Positions 8,775 through 18,200 of a stretch of DNA of 20,934 nucleotides are shown here, in pieces (the first letter of the stretch is position 1; the number at the start of each line of letters is the position of its first letter). The notes beneath the pieces were generated by a model, which was not told the origin of the DNA, ran no database searches, and saw only the letters and a program-made list of their open reading frames with translations. The stretch is from Hirudo medicinalis (lineage: Eukaryota > Annelida > Clitellata > Hirudinida > Hirudinidae). Position numbers and translations under genes: made by a program. Location of the stretch: NCBI GenBank assembly GCA_011800805.1, contig MPNW01000519.1, forward strand, positions 56,897-77,830, written 5' to 3'.

Positions 8775-11700
8775 TCAAAGATCACTTGGATCGTGATGCC
8801 AGGAAGCTGGCGATGATGATGAAGGAGGTGAAGCTGTGCATAGGGCAGGTGTCTTGAAAGTAAAGACATAGTCACATCTGCCTGGCTCGTCCGCTGATGT
8901 CAACTCTTCAGATCCGCCACATTCAAGGTAAACCTACGATGATGATGGTATCAGCTTAATAATGGCAGCAGGAGTTCATGCAACCATGACAACCAATGAA
9001 ATTGTTAAGCAAAAGTAATTAACTTATTAATTATTAATTGACTTATTAGTTGCAAATTTTATAACGTTATTTATGTTAATAAAATTGGTACGAAATGTGA
9101 TGAGGAAATATCGTCTGCAAGTCAGTAATCAAGTCCAGAAAAAGTCGTTGACACTCATGTAATAAGTAACATTTACTGAGTTCATTTCAAATTGTAGTGA
9201 ACCTTCACAGATCTGTTTGGTCCATTCCAGCATTCACTCCCATCTTTGTAGAGCATCACTGAATATTTATTAGGCTCCTCACCAATCCAAGAGCCCCACT
9301 TCCTGCAGACGAATATGTTAAAATAATTACCAATTAATTGTCAAGATTTACATTCGAAACACCATCGACCTTTGTAGAAAGCTTCCAAAATCTATTGAAT
9401 TACAAAACATAACATAACGTAACGTTAATTCATAGTGGTTTAAGTAGACCAATGTCTATGTGAAAGACCAATGGTACATCAATATCCAGAGGAAAAACTC
9501 CCCCCCCCCCAAAAAAAAAAACAAACTAAAAATCAACTTACCCAAGATCAGTAACCTCTGATGTACCCTTGAACTTCTGAGTGGCAGACTGGAAGGGACA
9601 GAGGACATAAATGTACAACCTGTCCTCAATTTCAAAGCAACGGCCATAAAGAGGTAGGAATTCATTGTTTCTGCCAGAGTCGAGATTCACAATGTTGCTT
9701 GCCTCACTGGGTAAATCAATGGACGGTTTAGCGATGACTATACAATGTAATGGCTACTAACTTAATAATTAATAAATTATTTATTAATCAAACAAATATT
9801 ATTATAATTATTATTGGCATTAAACTAAAATCATTATTTAAATAGAAATATCTCTAAGAAGTGCAACTCTAAGAGAGGAAATAATTCAAACAATTTGCCC
9901 AGAAATTTCAGAGAAGAGTTTTTTAAATTAGATTTTTATTTGTTTAAAAACAGTTTTCCAAATCATCAGAAATCAATTTTATTCTTAGATCATGTATGCT
10001 TTTTTTTCTGTAGCATCGATTATTCACATACTCTAATTTGTTTTTCAATCTCTTCAACCGGCCTTCGTGCTCTCCAAACTTCTTCCTCGCTTCATCCGCT
10101 CCTGAAATATCCGACGTTAAACTCCGCTAAACATTAATTAATTATCGACAAACAAACTCGAAAATCGACGAGCTCTGTAAAAACCATTTAAAAACAGTAT
10201 TATGGACGGCATTGCCGACCAAAGCGTACGACAATAAATACCCTTGCAAGGGTCAAACCAAGCAGATTCTCAGTTTCTAGTTTCTACACCTCAGATCCAC
10301 TCAATTAATTTTGGGACCCCAGTCCTGCCACAAAATACATTTGAAACGAAAACAAATTCTTCTTTGACCGACTTTCAATGGCTTCCTTGGTCTCGTCATC
10401 GTACTCGACGTCCTCCATTCTTTCTTCTCCGTTATCATCTTCATCATCATCATCATCATTATCATCATCCTCATCACCACCAAGCTGAATATCTGGTATC
10501 TGTGAATAAAATTAAACCATTTTACAAATCTACAAATACCTTATTTATAACCCAACCGAAAGTTTGCATAGATTAACAACTCTGATTTAGGACAAGAACT
10601 AAAGCTTGAGGGAGCGACTGAATGAAAATAAAGAAAATCCTGCAAGCAAGGGATGTTGACCACAGAGAAATAGTTGATCACAGTTTAAGAATGTCACCAC
10701 TCATAAATAAAAAATACAGCCAGTGGTTCTTCAGTAGACACTAGTCCAGTTCAAGAAATAAACAGGTCTTATATCTTCTATCAAAATATATTAGTATTAC
10801 CAAATAACTACTTCAAGCTTTGATAAATCATCAGCAGAGCACTGAAGTCTAACAGTTGAATGCAAGTTACAAATAGATTCTCATCTGCAACGTGATAAGT
10901 AGTTTTAAATCATAAATTAGGCATTAAAAATAAAGGACCTGATAATTAAGATGCAATAAATCAGTAACAACAACAACAACAACAACAGTAGTAATGAAGA
11001 AATGAATTGATCCAAAAACCAACCCGAAAACCGATCTTGACCTCATATATTTGTCTGAACCTTTCCCAAACGCCTTCGACGAATTGCTCGAAATCCACCG
11101 GCTCGGGCAGGAAGTACCTTTGCTGAAGAGTGATGGAGGTAAAAGACATACAAATTCAGCAACATAAGAATTCAACGATGATAAATTATAATTGTTATAA
11201 TTAATGTAATTATAAATAACGTATTTCCCTAACTAAAACATGATTATCACGATCATGATTGTGATCTTCATCACCATTGTCAACATCATCATCATCATCA
11301 CCACCACCACCACCACCACCACCACCATCATCATTGCAATTGAGAACCTACACACCACATCCCACTTGCGGTCCTCGATGGCTTGAAATAAACTTCTCAG
11401 CTCATCACTGCTGATCCTGCATCAGAATCGTCGATGACAAAGTCTCGCTTATTTGAATTCGACAACCAAATAATAATTTATCAGTGAAAAATAGCGAAAA
11501 TATTATTAAAAATTAAATTTCAATTTATTATTATTATTATTATTATTATATTAAATATTATTAAAATGAATATTAGAAATAATAATATTAATATTAATAA
11601 CATAAGCAAAGTCACCAATGCATCATAACATAACAACAATAACAACCCACCAATGCATCACAATATTTTCATATAATGGGTTTAAATGTTAAAAGGTTCA

Positions 11701-14318
11701 AAATTATGTTTAAATTCTAAAATATTTGTTACGAAAATTTCTTTACTTTTTTTTCCAAATGTTGGACATTACATTGTAATTATGTTAATCATACATTTAT
11801 AATGTAATTATATTAATTATATATTATAATATTCATTCACAACCTCTCATCAAGGTCAACATCCAACAGCTGAAAAGCCTCAAATGCCTGCTTCCTGTCC
11901 ACCTCTATAATCGTCCCCTCTGCAATGCATGTTTTAATAACTCGTAAAAAATTACTAGTTAGTAATTACGCAGTCCACCGTAATCAGGTCGTAATGTCTA
12001 CGAGTTCAACGTAAGCAGAACAATGAACTGTTCAAATCATGTCATGTTTATCTAGGTACTCCTGGTCGGGTGGATTCAAACCCAGAACTGCACATTCAAT
12101 TATCTTATGGAGTTTAATAAAAAAATTCTGCCCTAAATCCCTAATTACAAAGTTCTTTTGCTTAATCACATTTTCAAGGCATTTCAAGGCTTACGTATCA
12201 TTCACAAAACTAATGTAACATAAAGTAACATTACTGTATAATGTATTGTATAATGTATATATATATATAATGTAATGTAAAGACAAATGTAAATGTCTAT
12301 CGCATGATCAATAACAACTCAACAACAGCATTAAACTGCACGAACAAACAAGCTTAATACAAAGCCATGATACAATAAAATATTTACGATTACTACAGAA
12401 TTCATCAGTAAAGATAAACATTCTCGTCCAAACCATGAAATGTCTGCTCTGCCACCTCCTTAAGTCGCATCTCCTCCTCCTCTTGAGTATCCCTGAACTT
12501 CTCCAGTTCGGAGGTCAATAACTCCAACTTTTCGACCTCTGACCTGAGGCTGACAAGTTCCACCTGGAATGTTTGGAAGAACAAAACAAGTGTTCAATAA
12601 TTTCTGAAGCCTCAAAAGGAGGAAATGCAATGAAATTCAACATGTCTCCAGTGTAATAATAATAATAATAATAATAACAATAATAATTACAACAATAATA
12701 ACACCAATAATAATAATAATAATAATAATAATGATGATAATAATAATAATAATAACAGCAACAATATCAACATTCATAATAATAAATTCCTTAAGGCTGA
12801 GTTATTTTATTTGGTTTTTTCCTGTTGGTTTACTGTTGTGCTTGGTAATTATTATTATAATATAAATAATTTTTATTATTATAGCAAGCCTGCCTGTTTT
12901 TTTTCTTTTATCTGGCTTCCTAGTGTGCAGTACTGGACAAAGAGTTTGTGCCCTTCTTCTTGCAGCCTCACTTTTTCCTCCTCCTCTCTCCTGATCTCAT
13001 CTCCGAGATGCCTGCTCAGATCGATGAATTAGTTTTTAACACGTTCGTGTTAAAATCCTGCCACTCGAATTATTTGCAGAACAAAAATTACAGGTCTGAA
13101 AATTACAGATATTACAGACAATGTGTGTGCAACAGACGAAACAGAAACAAAAGTAACTCTGGATTGTTCAAATGAGTGAAATATTAATTCGGAATTATTA
13201 AATAATTCACTCCTTTTCTTAAGATGTTGCGTGATGCTGAGCAATAGCAGGCTTTTCATATAAATAAATGAATAAATATTTAAATTGTACAACCCTTAAC
13301 TTCTCCTTAGCATTGTTAATCGACAAGAAATTAGTATATCATTTTAAGTACAGTTCAGCTTCAGTTAAGAACATGACTTCAAGCACAAACGTCATCAACC
13401 TGCAGTCGTCCTGGCAGTTCACGAGCCGAGAGTACTCGTCCGAGCCGTCGCAACAGTCTTTCGAAGAAATAATATCGTTTCATGACGAGCCAATCGTGTG
13501 TCGACGTTTAAAGACCATTTTAAGATAAATTTCAATTTTATTCGTAGATGAATTAATTGTAAAGGTATATTAAAATGATTAGAGCATTGAGATTATTGTA
13601 ATTACTTAGAAATTATAGTCGTCTCGATAGCGGTCATCAGAATTATTTAATTTAGTTTGAACGATGAAAAGTCTCACCACAAACTCCATCGTTGACTCGA
13701 TTAGAAAGAATGAACGCAGGTTTGAAGCCATCATTGATGCAGTAGAAAATGGAGTTTGGACATGCTGCTGTGCCTGTGTAATGACATATTAATTAAGTAA
13801 CTAATTAAATATGTCCTCGCCGTATTATTTTTAAGAAAAATAATCCAAAATTCAAAGCTTTTGAATGAAATTCCTCCAAATAATTTTTGGTGAGGCTGAA
13901 ATTTGAATTTCCAACATGATCAAGATTGTGTAATTTGCTTGAAAGTTTTTAAAGGATTTAAAACCTGGTTCGTCGCTGCCGTCATGACAGTCGCAATAAT
14001 CATCGTTGACCCATCTGAATGGTATGACTCCTGATGAATCCAAGCATCTAAACTCTTTGGCCAATTTGTAAAGTAAAAGCCCTAAATGAAATTAAATCCA
14101 TGTTAACTGAAAAGACATATTTGAAAATGATTGCGTGTGAAAAAATGTTTGCAAGTTTAACACGCCCTATGGAAAATGTTTCCAATGTCTCGACACTCAC
14201 TGTCGGGCTCAACTCCTCTGGTGAATCGTTTACTTGAACCAGACTTGAATTTGAAAGTATCGGACGTATTAACTAACAACAATGCGCAAAATATAATTCT
14301 CATTGTCATCTGCAACAT
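8775..14318 (-). CDS. PRKCSH: Glucosidase II beta subunit, 14 exons
   Basis: Exons: 14318-14201, 14081-13965, 13773-13678, 13457-13400, 13011-12939, 12563-12434, 11919-11844, 11416-11356, 11122-11042, 10499-10373, 10101-10032, 9706-9542, 9302-9203, 8933-8775 (stop TGA). Phases agree: 1431 nt, 476 aa. This is the non-catalytic ER subunit that holds the glucosidase II alpha chain and presents N-glycans for trimming. Domain order: signal peptide (1-20, [11 protein letters not shown] core); two Cys-rich LDLa-like repeats (about 51-130; [13 protein letters not shown] and [13 protein letters not shown]); a charged coiled coil (131-200); an EF-hand loop (DVDLDERISSDE); an Asp/Glu-rich stretch (about 278-300); a second short helix; and an MRH lectin domain (about 340-470; [24 protein letters not shown]). 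Odd points: the C-terminus reads HHDPSDL instead of H/KDEL; the exon 5 donor (TTT|gtccag) is weak; and the coiled coil is about 14 residues shorter than the human one. The start is the first ATG in frame before the hydrophobic segment. Confidence 0.92.
9500..9521. repeat. Poly-C/poly-A homopolymer junction
   Basis: Eleven C followed by eleven A, in the PRKCSH intron 20-40 nt past the donor of exon 9706-9542. On the transcript strand it reads as a T run then a G run. Homopolymer length here may be affected by sequencing error. Confidence 0.85.
10965..10987. repeat. (AAC)n microsatellite
   Basis: About seven AAC units in the PRKCSH intron following exon 11122-11042. Confidence 0.85.
11282..11335. 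repeat. (CAT)n(CAC)n microsatellite
   Basis: A run of ATC units followed by ACC units in the PRKCSH intron immediately downstream, in transcript direction, of exon 11416-11356. Confidence 0.9.
11525..11549. repeat. (ATT)n microsatellite
   Basis: An uninterrupted run of ATT units in a PRKCSH intron, within a longer AT-rich stretch that also contains aat/att palindromes down to about 11600. Confidence 0.85.
11766..11826. repeat. Imperfect AT-rich tandem duplication
   Basis: Two copies of a segment of about 30 bp with the pattern tgtaattat(g/a)ttaat(c/t)ata, in the PRKCSH intron just downstream, in transcript direction, of exon 11919-11844. Confidence 0.55.
12236..12285. repeat. TAATGTA/TATA simple repeat in a PRKCSH intron
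   Basis: Imperfect repeats of gtataatgtat lead into a TA run and then taatgtaatgta. The tract sits in the intron between PRKCSH exons 12563-12434 and 11919-11844. It is simple sequence with no sign of coding. Confidence 0.7.
12654..12786. repeat. (AAT)n microsatellite with AAC and GAT interruptions
   Basis: About 130 bp of mostly AAT units, located in the PRKCSH intron between exons 13011-12939 and 12563-12434. This is the same intron whose donor is weak and where a coiled-coil segment appears to be missing. Confidence 0.9.
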
Positions 14319-15253
14319 GTTTACAACCAGCCTCAAATCGTTGATTTTGGCGCACAATTTTACCGGAGGACGCGATTTCCATCATGAAATGTCCATTTCT
14401 TTAATTTATTTTAATTTTTAAAATTTTTAACTTATTTATTTATAAATCACTTAATAAAAATGCACTTAGTTGAAAAAAAAGTCATAAAAAATGGTCATGA
14501 AAAAGAAAATAGTTTATTGAAATGCTTTCAGACCTTCAATTTAACCAGCGTTGACTTAAAACTTCATTCGTCCTAGCTCATATAAATATCATTTGTAAAG
14601 CGTTTTACTACAAGTACTAATAAGTAATAATTATAAATTAAGCTCGGTCTAATCTAAACTTAACTCTGACCCTAATTAACTTGATAGACTTGTCTTCCAG
14701 CAGACACTTATACAATGGTAAAAGCCTAGTCTTTAACATAGCTGAAGTTAGCAGACACTCATATTTTTTTTCAATTGCGAAGTTTCAAATTATAATATTT
14801 GGAAACTACGTTTCAAATGCTTTTAGTCCCAAACCTTAACGATAGCCATACATCAAAAATGGCAGTGATATTTTCAATAAAAAATAAAGGTAGAAGAATT
14901 ACGATTTCAATTAATTTGAATACAAAATTAATTTTTATAAACACCAAAATATTTTTAATGGTGTTGTTAGATGCGATAAAGACCATTAGAAATAATGCTT
15001 TTATTGTTTCCAAGCTAAAACTCAACTTTATTCAGAATAACAATTTCTCATTCGAGTCAATTGAAATTTCATAACTCATAAAAGCATATCCGAGTTTCAA
15101 AATTATCAGAAAAACAAAAAGAAAGACTTTTTTCTTTAATTTCAACGACTTACAGTACAAAAGCAGAAACACAACAAGCGTTTACAGTTCAGCAGTAAAA
15201 TAAATTATGCTAAATTAATTACGCTGTACTTAATAATAGGCAAGCTACGGACT
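14319..15253. promoter_or_regulatory. Intergenic region: PRKCSH upstream sequence and SLCO 3' flank
   Basis: The two genes lie head to tail on the minus strand with about 935 bp between them. The right part should be the SLCO 3' UTR; the left part should hold the PRKCSH promoter and 5' UTR. It is AT-rich. The longest open frame (14799-15074, plus) is low-complexity Ile/Asn/Lys-rich and overlaps an equally long opposite frame, so I do not call it a gene. No TATA box could be assigned with confidence. Confidence 0.4.
15027..15032 (-). promoter_or_regulatory. Candidate polyadenylation signal of SLCO (AATAAA)
   Basis: A canonical hexamer on the minus strand about 220 nt past the SLCO stop codon, a usual 3' UTR length. 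A second AATAAA on the same strand lies near 14513-14518. Which one is used cannot be told from sequence. Confidence 0.45.
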
Positions 15254-18200
15254 TTATAGATTTACATCAGCATCAAATTGACGGGACAAAGGAATCATTC
15301 CCAGAGAACTTTTTCTTATCATGAGCAAAAGGCAGAGGTTGCCGAAGAAGGTAACGGCTTCTACTAGCAAACTGGCACCGTAAGTGTACTTCCTCAGTCT
15401 GAAATCGATTTAATCAGCCTCTAATTCAATGGAATTTTGACTTAGTCATTAGGTGATAATAATAAAAATCAACAATTCAAATCAATATTTAGTCAAATAG
15501 GTAAGTAGTGTCTTCACAGTCATTGGTTAATTACGAGGAACACTAAAGACTAGTCAATCAACTGTAAATTTTATTATAGATGATTAGATTATAATTAAGG
15601 TTGTACCAAATTAATAACAAATAAATACCAACAGATTGGCATTTTAATTACGTCATAACAGACCTGTCTGTATCAAAGAGAAGACATGCCCCTGTTGTGT
15701 CGCAAGTTCTTTGCCAAAGAAGGCAAGTCGAGTCGATCAATTTTCCAAATATCATTGGGCCAGGTATGAAGCCTTAACGTTAATATTAAGTCTATTTAAT
15801 ATCCGAGTCCAATTACTTGATAATTAATTATAATTATTGTTATTATAATTAACCAGTCATATAAAATATTTATTAAAATAATCTTATTATAATTAATAGT
15901 AATTATAGAAAATGCTAACATGCACCAATCATCACAGCTCGACTAACCACAAAGATTTAACACGAACGAATTCACGCCAAGCGCGAACGACCTTTCTTCG
16001 TTTGAGACAATCCTAAGATTTATTGGGATGATTAGAATATGATTTTTAAAAATATTTACCAGTTAATGCAATAACTAATATTTAGTACTAGTTAACTACA
16101 TAAACATATAATTAACTTAATTTGCTATCTCCCTAATAAATTTCACTTTTAATATTGCGAACCTTAATTCGAGTCTATTAAATACATAAATGTATTTTAA
16201 AATATAATAAATGTTTTTATTTTAACAACTTCAAATAAAATTATCTTTGATTAATAAAACAATTACAACCGACCTAAAAGTTACCATTGTCGATGGAACT
16301 TTGGCTATGGTTGAGGAAAGTGACACGACAAACATGGTGATGATGAAGGATGGAAGAAGATCACAGTATCCGACACAATAACCAGATGTGGCTGTTCCAT
16401 CCTCAGCAACATTTGGATGAGAAGTTGGTTTTGAACTTTTTGAACTGGATGATGAGGCGTTGATGCATTTGCAATTCACGAACGTCTGAATGAAAGAAAA
16501 TTGATCTTAAAGATTAATTAGGAGTTATTATTAATTTAGTTTAATGAGCCAAAAAATGCAGACAAAAACACTATAGTACAAGAAATATGAACAGACAAGA
16601 AAATCAATCCAAAATTCGTCTTAAGGGGTTGACATCCCACTGTTTGGACAACCCATAATATGACTATTGAGAAATTATTTTTTGATACACAATTTTCATT
16701 CATAATTACGATATAACAAGTAATCAAGTACAAAAGACAAGCACAGAAGTACAAAACAACATTAATTTTGTCAGTATTATATTTTTCTGTTTAATAACAT
16801 CCGAACATCGTTGGTCTTGTGAGAGCATCCAGCAATGCAGGGAGAAAAATAGCTGATGCTGTCACTGCCACAAATTGGCTGGAAGTGCTTTCTACTGGTC
16901 AAACATTGGCAGTCTCTGTTGCAATCGTTGGTCACCACGTTCCTGTCAAAGAAAAGTCAAAAGCATTTTTAGCTTGCTTTGCTTCATGAACTCATTCCCT
17001 TCAAGTCGTTTGCAAAATATAGACAAACTAATTTCACAATATTCCCATTTCTTTAAAGTTTTAGGCCAACCTTTAGGCTTAGTTTTATTCTACCTTTTTA
17101 AAAAAAAAAGACATTTAAAATCTAACATTTAAAATTTAAAATCACATTTAAAACATGTGAAAATATCAGTTAATGTCGTATAATCCTTCCCGATCCTAAG
17201 ACCGAGATTTGTAGATTGTCGACTTAATTTGACAGGAATTCCATGATGGCGTCCTTCATCAATGGTTCAATGGATGGCTATCCTTAATTGCTGTCCGATT
17301 AGAGGATTAGAGGCTCGTTGGTCTATTCAGTCATTTTCTCGTTTATTAAATTTTTATGTTATTAAGTTAAACATAATTTTATAAATATTATCATTATTAT
17401 TTATTAATCTTTTGTTTTTTTTATAAATATTTCCCGAAGAACTATTATTATAATAAACTGCGATTATTAAATCAGAACTTAAATGTATTGATTAATAAAA
17501 TAATTATTACTTTTTCACATCCATACGAATTAGAGTTGCATCAAAATTGTATTTAACACAAAAATAATAATAAATAAATAATAATAATGCTGCCAATAAC
17601 AACAATTATTATTATATTACCAATTGCAACAACAATAACAATGCTCACTCCTGAATGTCAGGGTCCATGGTCATGTCCATCTTGACCTGAGGACACCCCA
17701 AATTAATGAGGACCACCAATCCAATTGCAAAGGTTAAACTTAAGACAAGGACAAGTTTTATACCACCAGTGGTTTTGAGTTTAAGTTTTGAGATCAGGGT
17801 CCCACCTGTAAACCCCCCGAACAGTCCCGAGACCGCTAGCAATGAACCTTTAAATGAATATTCGATTTAAAATATTTTTTATATTTCAAATGATGATATT
17901 AATATGTTAATAACTGAATCATCATCGCACGCGTAGCATCTTGTTAATGTTTTCAATTTTGCTACATTATTGTTATCCTCTAATCGATGAAATTAGGCTA
18001 ATAAAGAATGTTTCGTTGACCTGCTATGACACTTGCTTCAGCTGCTGAGCGAAAGAAATGGACCTCCAGGTATCGGACAATATTTACAAATACTCCGTAG
18101 ATTGTATACGCTCCTGTGACTATGAGGCAGAGGTTGACGAGGTATAGCTTATTTTTCAGCAGATTTGAGAGGGCCTTTGGAAGTCCTTGATGGGCAGAAT

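Noticed and set aside
14319..14357. Longer PRKCSH N-terminus from 14357
   Set aside because: The first codon there is TTG; the first ATG in frame is at 14318, directly before the signal-peptide core.
14799..15074. 91-codon plus-strand open frame
   Set aside because: Low-complexity Ile/Asn/Lys composition, no motif, overlaps an equally long opposite frame, and lies in the SLCO 3' flank.
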